A DNA stretch of 34,824 nt from Rhodanobacter sp. (GCA_027307195.1 DAHUXL010000209.1:1-34824), one strand, 5' to 3'. Counted from the first letter of the stretch, positions 8,453-17,259 are shown. The notes: generated from the letters alone by a model not told the origin. Program-made: numbers and translations.

Positions 8453-8490
8453 AATGGCCCGGTCAGCGGGTAATGCCTGACCGGGCCATT
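8453..8490 (+). terminator. Long hairpin ending the BlaI/M56 operon
   Basis: A perfect 14-base stem (AATGGCCCGGTCAG with CTGACCGGGCCATT) and a 10-base loop begin four bases after the M56 stop codon. It is followed by CCTTTACC, so the T-run is short. Read on the other strand it is followed by TTTCG and could also catch transcripts arriving from the convergent S9 peptidase gene. Confidence 0.75.
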
Positions 8491-8564
8491 CCTTTACCAC
8501 GGACTCGGGATGATCGCCGGATCTGACGAACCCGATCCCTGCATCACGCCCCGAATTTGCAGCC

Positions 8565-8590
8565 ATCCGCTCTTCCGTGGAAGAGCGGAT
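8565..8590 (-). terminator. Palindrome just past the S9 peptidase stop, possible terminator
   Basis: ATCCGCTCTTCC and its perfect complement are separated by only two bases, 5 bases after the minus-strand peptidase stop. In RNA this makes a stem of about 11 base pairs with a tight loop. No T-run follows on the minus strand, so intrinsic termination is uncertain; together with 8453-8490 it separates the two convergent genes. Confidence 0.4.
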
Positions 8591-8595
8591 CAAGC

Positions 8596-10941
8596 TCAGT
8601 CCTTCGGCACCTTCATCTCGTACTCGCGCGGCGGTGTGTCGCCAGCAAGGTTGCGCACGAAGTAGTCCCAGCGCCGCCGGGCCACGTACGACGTGGCCTT
8701 GCCGTAGCCGTGGTGAGCGTTGGGAATCAGCAGCAGGTCGAAGTCCTTGTTCGCCTTGATCAGCGCATCGACCACCAGCAAGGTGTTCGAGGTCGGCACG
8801 TTGTCATCCATGGTGCCGTGGGTCAGCATCAGGTGACCTTTGAGGTTCTTCGCCATGCTCTGGTTGGCCTGGTCGTCGTAGTTGGTCGTGCCATCCTTGT
8901 TCGTGACCAGCAGGCCCTGCCATTTCTCGGCCCAGTCATCCTCATAGTTGCGGTTGTCGTGGTTGCCGCTCTCGGCCCAGCCGACCTTGAAGAAATCGGG
9001 ATAGCGGAACATCGCGTCGGCAGTGGTGTTGCCGCCGCCGGAGTGGCCCCAGATACCGACGCGATCGAGGTCGATCCACGGGTAGCGCTTGGCCAGCTCC
9101 TTCAGCCCGGCGATCTGGTCAGGCAGCGTGTTGTCGCCGATGTTGCCGAAGTAGGCATCGTGGAACGCCTTCGAGCGCCACGGCGTACCCATGCCGTCGA
9201 TCGCCACGACGATGAAGCCCAACTCGGCCAGCGACTGATTGTCACCGCGCGAGGGCAGGAAGCTGCGCCCGCGCACCGAACCGGTCTGCGGACCCGGGTA
9301 GACGTAGTCGACGATCGGGTATTTCTTCGAGGCGTCGAAATTCGTCGGCTTGAACAGCATGCCGTACAGATCGGTCTTGCCATCACGCGCCTTCACCACG
9401 ATCGGCGTCGGCGGCACCCAGCCGCTGGCGACCAGTCGGCTGATGTCGGCCTTGGCCACCTGCGCCACGGTGTGCCCGTCCTGCGCATGGCGCAGCACGG
9501 TTACCGGCGGCTCCGTCGGGGTGGAATACGCATCGACGAACAGACGTCCATCCGGCGACAGCGCCACAGTGTGATCGGCCGCCGCCGGCGTCAGCAGGGT
9601 CGGCTTGCCGCCGTCGAGGCTGACTTTGTAGAACTGCTGGTAGTAGGGATTGACGCCCGGCTCGCGGCCGACCCCGCGGAACCACAGCGTGCGCGTCTTC
9701 GGATCCACCTTCAGCACCTGGGTGACGTTGCCGTCGCCAGTGGTGATCGCGCGCTTGAGCTTGCCGGTATTGAGGTCGTACAGGTACAGCTGGCCCCAGT
9801 TGGTGCGCTCGGAGAACCAGATCGCCTCGTGGCTCTCCGGCAGGTAGAACCAGTTGACCTGGTCGTTGCCACTTTCGTAGTAGGTCTTGACGCTTTCCTC
9901 GAACACGGTGCGCACCGCACCATTCTTCGCATCGGCGATGCGGAACCATTCGTGCTTGTGGTCGCGCGAGGTGGACACGAAGGCCAGCGTCTTGCCGTCC
10001 GGCGCCCACTTCACGTCGTCCCAGCCGCCATCGGGGCCGCAGCTGACGTCGTCGCAAAGAGTCGAACGATGCTGGTCCGCCGGCATCTTCAACCGCACCA
10101 CCTGATGACTCGGCACGTCGATGATGACGCGCTCGATCATGGTCACGTCCTTGTCCCCGACCAGCGGATACTTCCACGCCTCCAGCTTCGGGTGACCGAC
10201 GTTGGTGCTGATCATGTACATGTCGCCGGTCTTGCGCTGGTCCTGCTGGAACGTGGCGATCTGCGTCGAATCCGGCGACCACACCAGAATCGCGTTGTCG
10301 GTGTGCTTCCAGCCCGCGTTGTCGGTGGCGTAGCCGAAGTTCTCCACGCCATCGCTGGTGAGCTGCGTTTCTCTGCCGCTGGCGACGTCGCGCAGCCACA
10401 GGTTCCAGTGGCGGATAAACGCTTCGGTCTTCTTGTCCGGCGACAGCACGCCGGGCTCGTTGCCATGCTCCGTCTTGCCGTCCGTCTTCGCGCCGCTGCC
10501 GGCGGTGCAGATGCCGGCGGCTTGCAGGTCGCACAGATAGTGCGCATCCCTGACCGCGATATCGGCACGGCCATCTGGCATCACGCTGTAGCCGGTGATC
10601 GGCAGTTTCTTCGCGTCGACCGGCTTGCCGGTGACCTTGCCCAGCGCGGCAGCGAGCTTGACCTGATCGAACAGTGGCGCGACCTTGCCGCTGGCCGCGT
10701 CCATCTGCACGAAATGGTCGCCGTTGCTGTCGTGATCGCGATACCAGAAGTGGCCGTCGTCCAGCCAGTTCACCTTCTGCACCGCGTGGTCGACCAGCGG
10801 CATGGTGTTGTAGATGGCGAAGCGCTCCGCGCGCGCGTAGTCCTCCGTCCCCAGGGTGCGCCCCTGCGCGGCCACGGCCGTCGACAGCAGACCCAAGATC
10901 ACTGCGCCGAACAGACGCGATTTGCCGATCACCACATGCAT
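8596..10941 (-). CDS. Secreted dipeptidyl-peptidase IV-like S9 serine peptidase
   Basis: A 781-residue prolyl-oligopeptidase-family enzyme expected to release N-terminal dipeptides from peptides in the periplasm. The start at 10941 is backed by GGAGG (10949-10953) seven bases upstream and by the signal peptide it creates (KSRLFGAVILGLLSTAVAAQ). The frame is open for another 1.1 kb upstream, but that stretch is antisense to the GST gene and has no signal sequence. The N-terminal half is a DPP4-type beta-propeller; the C-terminal alpha/beta-hydrolase domain carries S634 (GHSGGG), D712 (HGTMDDNV) and H744 (NAHHGYG). The Ser-Asp and Ser-His spacings (78 and 110) equal those of human DPP4 (S630, D708, H740). 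The usual GWSYGG elbow reads GHSGGG here. Divergent from the GST gene and convergent with the BlaI/M56 operon. Confidence 0.92.
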   Translation of the reverse strand: MHVVIGKSRLFGAVILGLLSTAVAAQGRTLGTEDYARAERFAIYNTMPLVDHAVQKVNWLDDGHFWYRDHDSNGDHFVQMDAASGKVAPLFDQVKLAAALGKVTGKPVDAKKLPITGYSVMPDGRADIAVRDAHYLCDLQAAGICTAGSGAKTDGKTEHGNEPGVLSPDKKTEAFIRHWNLWLRDVASGRETQLTSDGVENFGYATDNAGWKHTDNAILVWSPDSTQIATFQQDQRKTGDMYMISTNVGHPKLEAWKYPLVGDKDVTMIERVIIDVPSHQVVRLKMPADQHRSTLCDDVSCGPDGGWDDVKWAPDGKTLAFVSTSRDHKHEWFRIADAKNGAVRTVFEESVKTYYESGNDQVNWFYLPESHEAIWFSERTNWGQLYLYDLNTGKLKRAITTGDGNVTQVLKVDPKTRTLWFRGVGREPGVNPYYQQFYKVSLDGGKPTLLTPAAADHTVALSPDGRLFVDAYSTPTEPPVTVLRHAQDGHTVAQVAKADISRLVASGWVPPTPIVVKARDGKTDLYGMLFKPTNFDASKKYPIVDYVYPGPQTGSVRGRSFLPSRGDNQSLAELGFIVVAIDGMGTPWRSKAFHDAYFGNIGDNTLPDQIAGLKELAKRYPWIDLDRVGIWGHSGGGNTTADAMFRYPDFFKVGWAESGNHDNRNYEDDWAEKWQGLLVTNKDGTTNYDDQANQSMAKNLKGHLMLTHGTMDDNVPTSNTLLVVDALIKANKDFDLLLIPNAHHGYGKATSYVARRRWDYFVRNLAGDTPPREYEMKVPKD

Positions 10942-11298
10942 ATCCTGACCTCCACGAGAACTGGGTGGCGCAACCGCTGACGGTCGCGTTGACGCACAAC
11001 CGCCTGATGCTAGCGCGATATCGCGCCGCCCTCCCTGTGCCAAAGGTACATGCACCCCGCAGCCGGGCCGGTTGGCGGCAAATGGCGCGCCAGCGCCGAA
11101 ATTCGCTGGCGGATGGCGCGACACGGTCATTTCCCCCTTTGCCCGGTGACCCGTGGCGACCCCTCCGATCACCTCGGCGCGCCGTTCGGTGGCCATGCCC
11201 GGCCTGATGTGACCGGCCGAGCACCCGGGCCGGCCGTTGCTTGACGTGCATGCGGCAGCCATCGCACGCTGCGCACTCCGTCTCCCGGAGTCGCCGTC
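10942..11298. other. Divergent intergenic region between S9 peptidase and GST genes
   Basis: These 357 bases hold the peptidase Shine-Dalgarno (GGAGG, 10949-10953) at one end and the GST Shine-Dalgarno (GGAG, 11287-11290) at the other. I find no protein with recognisable features on either strand and no tRNA. GC-rich self-complementary runs near 11210-11235 could fold. Promoters for both genes should lie here, but no convincing -35/-10 pair stands out. Confidence 0.5.
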
Positions 11299-12051
11299 AT
11301 GCCGCAGCGTCTCAGAGTTATCGGCAATTACATCTCGCCGTATGTGCGCAAGGTGCTGGCATGCCTGGAGCTGAAAGGGCTCGACTACGAGATCGACCCG
11401 ATCGCACCGTTCGTCGGCAACGATGAATTCGCCCGGATCAGCCCGCTGCGGCGCATCCCGGTACTGGTCGACGGCGAACTGGTGCTCAACGATTCCTCGG
11501 TGATCTGCCAGTACCTGGAAGACCGGCACCCCACGCCGGCCATTTATCCGCGCGACATCGCCGACCGCGCGAAAGCACGCTGGCTGGAGGAATACGCCGA
11601 CACGCGGCTGGCCGATGGCCTGATCTGGCGGCTGTTCCACCAACTGGCGATCAAACGCCATGTCTTCGGCGAAGCGGCCAACGAGACCGTGGTACAGCAT
11701 GCGCGCGAGGTGGAAATTCCCGCCGCGCTGGATTACATCGAACATCAGTTGCCGGATGACGGCTTCGCATTCGGCGCGCTGTCGATCGCCGACATCAGCA
11801 TCGCCAGCTTTTTCCGCACCGCCTCGTTCGTACGCTACGAGATCGACGCCGTACGCTGGCCGCACAGCGCCGCACTCGTCGCGCAAGTGCAGGCGCTGGC
11901 GGTATTCCAGAAACTCGCCCGCTTCGAGGACTGCATGCTGCGCCTGCCGCTGGCCGAGCAGCGTGCAGCGCTGATCACTGCCGGCGCACCGCTGACCAGC
12001 GATACGCTGGGCACCAGCGCGCCGCGCCCGGGGCCGCCGCGCGCGTCGTGA
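11299..12051 (+). CDS. Glutathione S-transferase family protein
   Basis: A 250-residue cytosolic GST-fold protein, probably a conjugating or glutathione-dependent detoxifying enzyme; the substrate is unknown. The N-terminal thioredoxin-like domain (about 4-78) has ISPYVRKV with S13 at the usual catalytic Ser position, the cis-Pro in RRIPVLVDG (P54), and DSSVICQYLED (65-75) for the glutathione gamma-Glu contact. The helical C-terminal domain includes the conserved SIADISIASF segment, the usual N-capping box region. The last 25 or so residues are Pro/Ala/Ser-rich and probably disordered. The ATG at 11299 has GGAG eight bases upstream. It ends 10 bases before the convergent LysR gene. Confidence 0.9.
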   Translation: MPQRLRVIGNYISPYVRKVLACLELKGLDYEIDPIAPFVGNDEFARISPLRRIPVLVDGELVLNDSSVICQYLEDRHPTPAIYPRDIADRAKARWLEEYADTRLADGLIWRLFHQLAIKRHVFGEAANETVVQHAREVEIPAALDYIEHQLPDDGFAFGALSIADISIASFFRTASFVRYEIDAVRWPHSAALVAQVQALAVFQKLARFEDCMLRLPLAEQRAALITAGAPLTSDTLGTSAPRPGPPRAS

Positions 12052-12061
12052 CACCCACGCG

Positions 12062-12961
12062 TCAGCGCTGGCCAGCAGTCAGCTCGACCAGCCAGTCGAT
12101 GAACACGCGCAACCGCGCCGGCATCTGCCGCTGCTGTGGATACAGCACGGTCATCGGCAACGACGGTGGCCGATAGGCCGGCAGGATCTCGCGCAGTTTT
12201 CCATGCTTCAGCCCCTCGGCGATGCGGTAGCGCGTCATCTGCGCGATGCCCAGGCCCGCTTCGCAGCAACCGAGGTAGGCATCGATGCCGCTGACGGTGA
12301 CGCGTCCCGGCAGGATCACTTCGCGCCGTCTGCGGCCGACCATGAATTCCAGCGGCTCGGCGCGACGCGTCGTCGGCGAGGACCAGTTCACCGCGACATG
12401 GCCGTCGTGCAGCGCGGCCAGCGAATCGGGCATGCCGTGCCGGCGCACATAGTCCACGCTGGCCACGCTGACCTGTTCCAGCATCGCCACGCGACGGCCG
12501 ACCATGCCGGAGTCGCCCAGCTCGCCGATGCGCAGCACGCAGTCCACGCCTTCCCGCACCAGGTCGACGAAGCGGTCGCCGGTACCGATGTCCAGCTCGA
12601 TCAGCGGAAAGCGCGCGAAGAAATCCGGCAATGCGGGAATCACCAGCAGTCGCGCCAGCGACGCTGGAAGATCGACGCGCAGGCGGCCCTTCGGCTGCAC
12701 CGCCGCCTCGCGGAAATCGGCCTCGACCTCGTCCATGTCGCCCAGCAGGCGCACGCAGTGGCCGTAATACACCTCGCCATCGCGGGTGGTGCGCACGCGC
12801 CGGGTGGTTCGCTGCAATAGCTGCGCGCCGAGCCGGGCTTCCAGCCGTTTGATTGCATGCGTGACGGTGGCGCGCGGCAGATCCAGATCGTCCGCGGCGG
12901 CAGTGAAACTGCCCAGCTCGACGATCCGCGTATACAGCCGCATCGCTTCAAGACGGTCCAT
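12062..12961 (-). CDS. LysR-family transcriptional regulator
   Basis: A DNA-binding regulator of 299 residues if started at the ATG at 12961, giving MDRLEAMRLYTRIVELGSF, the usual LysR beginning; an in-frame ATG at 12997 would add 12 residues unlike the family, and neither start has a clear Shine-Dalgarno. The winged-helix domain spans about 1-60, with SFTAAADDLDLPRATVTHAI as the helix-turn-helix and RLEARLGAQLLQRTTRRV as linker helix and wing. The remainder is a periplasmic-binding-like effector domain (from LRVDLPASLARLLVIP). It resembles the subgroup whose members sit next to and control oxidoreductases. It is divergent from the aldo/keto reductase with 103 bases between starts, so that gene is its probable target. 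The effector is unknown. Confidence 0.92.
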   Translation of the reverse strand: MDRLEAMRLYTRIVELGSFTAAADDLDLPRATVTHAIKRLEARLGAQLLQRTTRRVRTTRDGEVYYGHCVRLLGDMDEVEADFREAAVQPKGRLRVDLPASLARLLVIPALPDFFARFPLIELDIGTGDRFVDLVREGVDCVLRIGELGDSGMVGRRVAMLEQVSVASVDYVRRHGMPDSLAALHDGHVAVNWSSPTTRRAEPLEFMVGRRRREVILPGRVTVSGIDAYLGCCEAGLGIAQMTRYRIAEGLKHGKLREILPAYRPPSLPMTVLYPQQRQMPARLRVFIDWLVELTAGQR

Positions 12962-13064
12962 GGCTATTGTTGCCGATGATTGAATAGTGATGGCCATTAT
13001 TGAGTATTTATCCGAGCATGGGCATGTCGCACCATGCTCTCGCCCTCACCACGGAACCACGACC

Positions 13065-14057
13065 ATGCAGACCCGCATCCTCGGCCGCCACGGCCCGAAC
13101 GTTTCCGCCCTCGGCCTCGGCTGCATGGGCATGAGTGACTTCTACGGCCAGCGCGACGACGCCGAATCGATCGCCACCATCCGGCACGCGCTGGACCGCG
13201 GCCTCAACCTGCTCGATACCGCCGACATGTACGGCCCGTTCACCAACGAGGAACTGGTCGGCAACGCAATCAAGGGCCGTCGCGACCAGGCCTTCATCGC
13301 CACCAAGTTCGGCATCGTGCGCGATGCCGGCGATCCGACCCGGCGCGGCATCAGCGGCCGCCCGGAGTACGTGCGGGCCGCCTGCGAGGCGAGCCTGAAG
13401 CGGCTCGGCATCGAGACCATCGACCTGTACTACCAGCACCGGGTCGATCCGCAGGTCGCGATCGAGGAGACCGTGGGTGCGATGGCCGAACTGGTGCAGG
13501 GCGGCAAGGTGCGTCATCTCGGCCTGTCCGAAGCGTCCGGCGCCACGCTGGAGCGTGCCCATGCCGTGCATCCGATCGCCGCGCTGCAAAGCGAGTTCTC
13601 GCTGTGGACGCGCGACCCCGAGCAGAACGGCATGCTGGCCGCCTGCCGCAAGCTCGGCGTGAGCCTGGTCGCCTATTCGCCGCTGGGTCGCGGCTTCCTC
13701 ACCGGCGCGATCCGTTCACCGGAGGATTTCGAGGCCGACGATTACCGTCGCGGCAACCCGCGCTTCCAGGGCGAGAACTTTGCCCGCAATCTGCAGCTGG
13801 TCGAACAGGTGAAAGCGCTCGCCGCCGACAAGGGCTGCTCACCGGCACAGCTGGCGCTCGCCTGGGTGTTGGCACAGGGCACCGAGGTGCTGGCGATTCC
13901 CGGCACCAAGCGCCGCTCGCGATTGGACGAGAATCTTGGTGCGCTGGATGTGCGGCTCAGCGCCGCCGAGCTCGCGGCGATCGACGCGGTGTTCCCGCCC
14001 GATGCGGCGGCCGGCACGCGCTACGCCGCCGCGATGATGCACATGGTCAACGCGTAA
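13065..14057 (+). CDS. Aldo/keto reductase (NADPH-dependent oxidoreductase)
   Basis: A 330-residue cytosolic (beta/alpha)8 oxidoreductase that should reduce an aldehyde or ketone with NADPH; the substrate is not evident. The catalytic tetrad is present: D51, Y56 (DTADMYGPF), K81 (IATKFG) and H125 (YYQHRVDP). The C-terminal cofactor loop contains [18 protein letters not shown]. It resembles the AKR13-like group of bacterial reductases that begin with MQTRxLG and GLGCMGMS. The ATG at 13065 is chosen over an in-frame start 78 bases upstream because it gives the standard N-terminus. The divergent LysR gene probably regulates it. The gene ends 28 bases before a REP-like hairpin. Confidence 0.93.
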   Translation: MQTRILGRHGPNVSALGLGCMGMSDFYGQRDDAESIATIRHALDRGLNLLDTADMYGPFTNEELVGNAIKGRRDQAFIATKFGIVRDAGDPTRRGISGRPEYVRAACEASLKRLGIETIDLYYQHRVDPQVAIEETVGAMAELVQGGKVRHLGLSEASGATLERAHAVHPIAALQSEFSLWTRDPEQNGMLAACRKLGVSLVAYSPLGRGFLTGAIRSPEDFEADDYRRGNPRFQGENFARNLQLVEQVKALAADKGCSPAQLALAWVLAQGTEVLAIPGTKRRSRLDENLGALDVRLSAAELAAIDAVFPPDAAAGTRYAAAMMHMVNA

Positions 14058-14084
14058 ACGCCTGCGCTCACGCTTCCGATGCCC

Positions 14085-14106
14085 CCTCCCCTGCCTGCAG
14101 GGGAGG
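14085..14106. repeat. REP-like palindrome, same family as the nrdA-nrdB pair
   Basis: Arms CCTCCCCTGC (14085-14094) and GCAGGGGAGG (14097-14106) enclose a two-base loop. The stem core is the same as at 1468-1492. It lies between the aldo/keto reductase and queF and could serve as an mRNA 3' end for the former; there is no T-run. Confidence 0.75.
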
Positions 14107-14151
14107 CCAGGAACCGCTCGGCACACGATGAGATAGGCAGGACGGGCTAAA

Positions 14152-14985
14152 ATGTGCAGCATGAGCACCCCCGAACACTCCCCGCTCGGCAAGAACACCA
14201 TCTACGCCGATCGCTACGACCCGACCCTGCTGTTTGCCATCCCGCGCGCCGACAAGCGCGCGGAGATCGGCGTGGCCGAGCCGCTGCCGTTCCATGGCGT
14301 CGATATCTGGAACGCCTATGAGCTGTCGTGGCTCGACCTGCGCGGCAAGCCGGTGGTGGCGCTGGCCGAGTTCCGCGTGCCGGCGGCTTCGCCGAACATC
14401 ATCGAATCGAAATCGTTCAAGCTGTACTTGAACGGCTTCGCGCAGGAACGCATCGCCGACGCGGCCACGCTTACCCGCACGTTGATGCATGACGTCTCCG
14501 CTGCGGCCGGTGCGGTAGTCGGCGTGCAGCTCGGCGAAGCGAATGCCGCGGCACTGCCGGTCACCGATCTGGACGGCCATCTGCTCGACGCGCAGGACAT
14601 CGCCATCGATCACTACGGCCCACCGCAAGCCGGTTTTCTGCAGGCGGATGTCAGCGCCACACCGGTGGCGGAAACCGTGGTCTCGCACCTGCTGCGTTCG
14701 AACTGCCCGGTCACCGGCCAGCCGGACTGGGGCAGCGTGCAGATCGCCTACCGCGGCGCACCGATCGACCACGCCGGCCTGCTGCGCTACCTGGTCTCGT
14801 TCCGCGATCACAACGAATTCCACGAGCAGTGCGTGGAGCGCATCTTTGTCGATCTGATGCAGCGCTGCGCGCCACAGCAGCTGAGCGTGTGCGCGCGCTA
14901 TACCCGCCGCGGCGGACTGGACATCAACCCGTTCCGCAGCACTACGCCAGCCACACCGGGCAACCCGCGCACGGTTCGCCAGTAG
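14152..14985 (+). CDS. queF: NADPH-dependent 7-cyano-7-deazaguanine (preQ0) reductase
   Basis: Reduces the nitrile of preQ0 to the amine of preQ1, the step before insertion into tRNA in queuosine synthesis. The 277-residue length marks the long, two-domain tunnelling-fold type found in Proteobacteria. The N-terminal part carries the NADPH-binding [12 protein letters not shown] block (E85). The C-terminal part has nucleophile C185 ([12 protein letters not shown]) that forms the thioimide, D192, and H224/E225 in NEFHEQ. The C185-H224 distance (39) matches C190-H229 of E. coli QueF. The ATG at 14152 has AGGAC eight bases upstream; an ATG at 14161 would also fit the protein but sits too far from it. 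No preQ1 riboswitch is seen upstream and no other que gene lies in the window. Confidence 0.96.
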   Translation: MCSMSTPEHSPLGKNTIYADRYDPTLLFAIPRADKRAEIGVAEPLPFHGVDIWNAYELSWLDLRGKPVVALAEFRVPAASPNIIESKSFKLYLNGFAQERIADAATLTRTLMHDVSAAAGAVVGVQLGEANAAALPVTDLDGHLLDAQDIAIDHYGPPQAGFLQADVSATPVAETVVSHLLRSNCPVTGQPDWGSVQIAYRGAPIDHAGLLRYLVSFRDHNEFHEQCVERIFVDLMQRCAPQQLSVCARYTRRGGLDINPFRSTTPATPGNPRTVRQ

Positions 14986-15193
14986 GCGTCCGATTGTTGG
15001 CGCGGTGGCCGCCCGGCAGGCGATGCCGCCTCCTGCGTCATGGCTGCGTGAAAGTTCAGTCGATGCCGCATTCCCCGGTAATCCACGCTTCAGATCGACA
15101 GCGCTAGCCTTCGGGCTCTGACCAAGGCGCCCGGACGGCGCTGCGGCAACGGCCATGGAAGGTAATCGCCACGTCATCGACCCTGGAGCTCAC

Positions 15194-15790
15194 ATGACAC
15201 GTTCCATCCGTATCACCGCCTTATACAGCGCCAGTCTCGCCGGCCTGCTGCTGCTCAGCGCCTGCGGCAAGAACGAACCGGCCACGCCGGCCACCCCACC
15301 TGCGTCGGCCAGCACCGCGGCCAAGCCGGCGACGCCCGCACCCGCCGCAAGCGGCACGGCAGCGGCACCTGTCGGCAGCAGCACAGCAGCCAGCGCGGCA
15401 CCCGCTGCCAGCGTAGCCGCGCCGGTGGCAGCAGCGCCTGCGGAAGCACCGCTGACGGTGGCCAAACTGACCCTCGGCAGCGACGTGAATGCACAGCATC
15501 AGGTGACTCGGGCCAGCAGCAGTTTCGCCCCCGACAACAAGATGATTTACGCCAGTGTTGCCACCGAAGGCCGCAGCGGCGGTGCCACGCTCAACGCCAA
15601 ATGGAGCTATCTGGAAGGTCAGGGCCAGCTGGTCAGCAGCATCAGCCAGTCGATCGCGACTGACGGTCCCGCCGTCACCACGTTCAAGGTGCAGAATCCT
15701 GACCTGTGGCCCGAAGGCAAGTACCGGGTCGAGATTTCGCTCGATGGAAAATCGGTGGCCAAGCAGGATTTCGAAATCAAGAAGGGTTGA
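15194..15790 (+). CDS. Ala/Pro-rich lipoprotein of unknown function
   Basis: A 198-residue secreted lipoprotein I cannot assign to a family. The signal peptide ends in lipobox LSAC with C24 as the lipidated residue; the next residue is Gly, so outer-membrane sorting by Lol is expected. Residues about 28-95 are almost only Ala, Pro, Thr, Ser and Val, a flexible linker. The rest (about 100-198) looks like one compact beta-rich domain, with YASVATEG, LNAKWSYLEGQGQLV, TTFKVQNPDLWPEGKYRVEISLDG as visible parts and a KKG end; an Ig-like fold is plausible, but this is only a guess. The ATG at 15194 has GGAG at 15185-15188; an upstream in-frame ATG would bury the signal peptide. It stands alone and ends at an intrinsic terminator. 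Confidence 0.85.
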   Translation: MTRSIRITALYSASLAGLLLLSACGKNEPATPATPPASASTAAKPATPAPAASGTAAAPVGSSTAASAAPAASVAAPVAAAPAEAPLTVAKLTLGSDVNAQHQVTRASSSFAPDNKMIYASVATEGRSGGATLNAKWSYLEGQGQLVSSISQSIATDGPAVTTFKVQNPDLWPEGKYRVEISLDGKSVAKQDFEIKKG

Positions 15791-15812
15791 TCGACCCAGC
15801 CATTGCAAACAG

Positions 15813-15835
15813 AAGGCGCCTGCAAGGCGCCTTTT
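15813..15835 (+). terminator. Rho-independent terminator after the lipoprotein gene
   Basis: Stem AAGGCGCC / GGCGCCTT with a five-base loop (TGCAA), its right arm passing into a run of four T residues. It sits between two convergent genes and, with AA at the left edge, may also help end the GlpQ-like gene on the minus strand. Confidence 0.88.
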
Positions 15836-15846
15836 GTCTGTCCGAC

Positions 15847-16890
15847 TCAGCGCCCGTCCACCGCCTTGCGGCCGAGCGCCGGAGCGTCGGTGAAGAACCC
15901 GTCGATGCCGGCGTCGAGATAGGCGCGGATCTCGGCGATCGAGCCCGCCTCGTTGACCATTCGCGGATCGCCGCCCAGCCACAGGCTCCTGGGCAGAAAA
16001 TGATTCTCCGGCCGGAACGTGTACGGATGCAGTTCCAGCCCGGCCGCATGCGCGTCACGCACCAGCGTCGTGGGTGCGGCAAACGTGCCGTCGTGCCGGA
16101 GCGGCACGATCGCGCGCAGGTTCGGGCCGATCGCATCCGCATACGCAGCGATATCGCGCAGACCGGCCGGGGACATCATCTGCGCATAGCTCAGCTTGCC
16201 GCCCGCTGCGGTCACGTCGTACGGCTGCTGCCCATCGTCGCCGAGCAATTGCAGCAGCCGGATGTTGGCGTGATCGCCGGCGGTGAGCTTGCCGCGCAGA
16301 TATTTCAGGTTGCCGATCTCGAACGACTGGATCTCCAGCGGCGCGGCGCGTGTGTACTCATGCGCAGCCAGCGTGGCGAGCAGCGCGCCCTCCATCGGCA
16401 GGCCGAGCCGACGGAAATAGGTGCCGTGCTTGATCTCCGGAATGATGCCGATGACTCGTTCGCGTGCGACGGATTCGGCCGCGACGAAGTCGATGATCTC
16501 GGCCAACGCGGCGACAGGGAACTGCCCGTCGTACTGCGTGCTGCGCAGCTGCGGCAGCCGTTCGCGCACTCGCAGCGTCTTCAGTTCGGCCAGGGTGAAG
16601 TCCTCGCTGAACCAGCCGCTGACTTCCTCGTCGTCGATGCTCTTGCAGGTCCTGCGCGCGGCAAATTCCGGATGCACGGCAACATCGGTAGTACTGCCGA
16701 TCTCGTTCTCGTGACGCGCCACCATCACGCCATCCTTCGTCATCACCAGATCCGGCTCGATGAAGTCGGCGCCGTCGGCGATCGCCCTGGCGTACGAGGC
16801 CAGCGTGTGTTCCGGCCGCAACGCACTCGCACCGCGATGGCCGATCACCAGCACCTTCGCGGCGATCGGTTTTTCAGTGGTGACGGGCAT
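15847..16890 (-). CDS. glpQ: GlpQ-like glycerophosphodiester phosphodiesterase
   Basis: Hydrolyses glycerophosphodiesters to sn-glycerol 3-phosphate and an alcohol, feeding carbon and phosphate recovery from phospholipid headgroups. The 347-residue protein aligns along its length with E. coli Glp[16 protein letters not shown] (H18, R19, E27), [15 protein letters not shown], the IGPNL segment, HPYTFRPEN and GFFTDAP near the end. The ATG at 16890 has GGGAA seven bases upstream. E. coli GlpQ is periplasmic with a signal peptide, whereas this start ([20 protein letters not shown]) shows none, and extending the frame upstream gives no signal sequence and soon enters the tRNA gene. It may therefore be cytoplasmic, like UgpQ, despite its GlpQ-type length. 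Convergent with the lipoprotein gene. Confidence 0.9.
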   Translation of the reverse strand: MPVTTEKPIAAKVLVIGHRGASALRPEHTLASYARAIADGADFIEPDLVMTKDGVMVARHENEIGSTTDVAVHPEFAARRTCKSIDDEEVSGWFSEDFTLAELKTLRVRERLPQLRSTQYDGQFPVAALAEIIDFVAAESVARERVIGIIPEIKHGTYFRRLGLPMEGALLATLAAHEYTRAAPLEIQSFEIGNLKYLRGKLTAGDHANIRLLQLLGDDGQQPYDVTAAGGKLSYAQMMSPAGLRDIAAYADAIGPNLRAIVPLRHDGTFAAPTTLVRDAHAAGLELHPYTFRPENHFLPRSLWLGGDPRMVNEAGSIAEIRAYLDAGIDGFFTDAPALGRKAVDGR

Positions 16891-16985
16891 GACGATTCCC
16901 GGAAGCCTGGCGATGCTCAAGCATAGGTCATGCGCACAGCAGCGCCGGACGGCGTTTCGACAAAAGCAGGAGGTGTCACAGGAAA

Positions 16986-17062
16986 TGGTGCGCCCGGCGG
17001 GATTCGAACCCACGACCCCTGCCTTCGGAGGGCAGTACTCTATCCAGCTGAGCTACGGGCGC
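16986..17062 (-). tRNA. tRNA-Arg, anticodon CCG
   Basis: Seventy-seven bases fold as a cloverleaf on the minus strand: acceptor GCGCCCG paired with CGGGCGC, D arm GCTCAGCTGGATAGAGT, anticodon arm CTGCC-CTCCGAA-GGCAG with CCG as anticodon (reads CGG Arg codons), T arm with GGTTCGAATCC, discriminator A and an encoded CCA (16986-16988). CCG suits a GC-rich genome. The GlpQ-like gene follows 95 bases downstream on the same strand. Confidence 0.97.
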
Positions 17063-17223
17063 ATGTATGACCGCGCGCGATGCTGTGGCCGCAAGGCCGG
17101 CACCGCGGGGGAGCGCAGTATAGCCGAGTTGGCAAGGTGCGCATGTGGCGGTGATGCGATGGCCCGTCGCGAGCACCCGCCCCGCCCATCACCCTCTCGA
17201 AAGGGGATTCCGTTCGGTCACAA

Positions 17224-17246
17224 CCCTCTCCCCGGAGGGGAGAGGG
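17224..17246. repeat. Palindromic repeat of the CCCTCTCCCC type
   Basis: Arms CCCTCTCCCC (17224-17233) and GGGGAGAGGG (17237-17246) flank a three-base loop, with partial related sequence (ACCCTCTCGAAAGGGG) at 17190-17205. GC-rich hairpins of this kind are scattered between genes in Lysobacterales; the core differs from the palindromes at 1390-1492 and 14085-14106. It lies 14 bases past the M61 stop codon and could stabilise or end that transcript. Confidence 0.7.
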
Positions 17247-17259
17247 AGGAGTTGTGGCC

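Noticed and set aside
8557-10980. 807-codon open frame antisense to the S9 peptidase gene
   Set aside because: Same antisense-phase effect; Arg/Val/His-rich and no domain, while the opposite strand has a full catalytic triad.
10942-12054. 1.1 kb upstream extension of the S9 peptidase frame
   Set aside because: It is antisense to the GST gene, has no domain, and would bury the signal peptide; the Shine-Dalgarno at 10949-10953 fixes the shorter start.
14057-14151. Possible preQ1 riboswitch ahead of queF
   Set aside because: The 94 bases hold a REP-like hairpin but no preQ1 aptamer-like stem with an A-rich tail.
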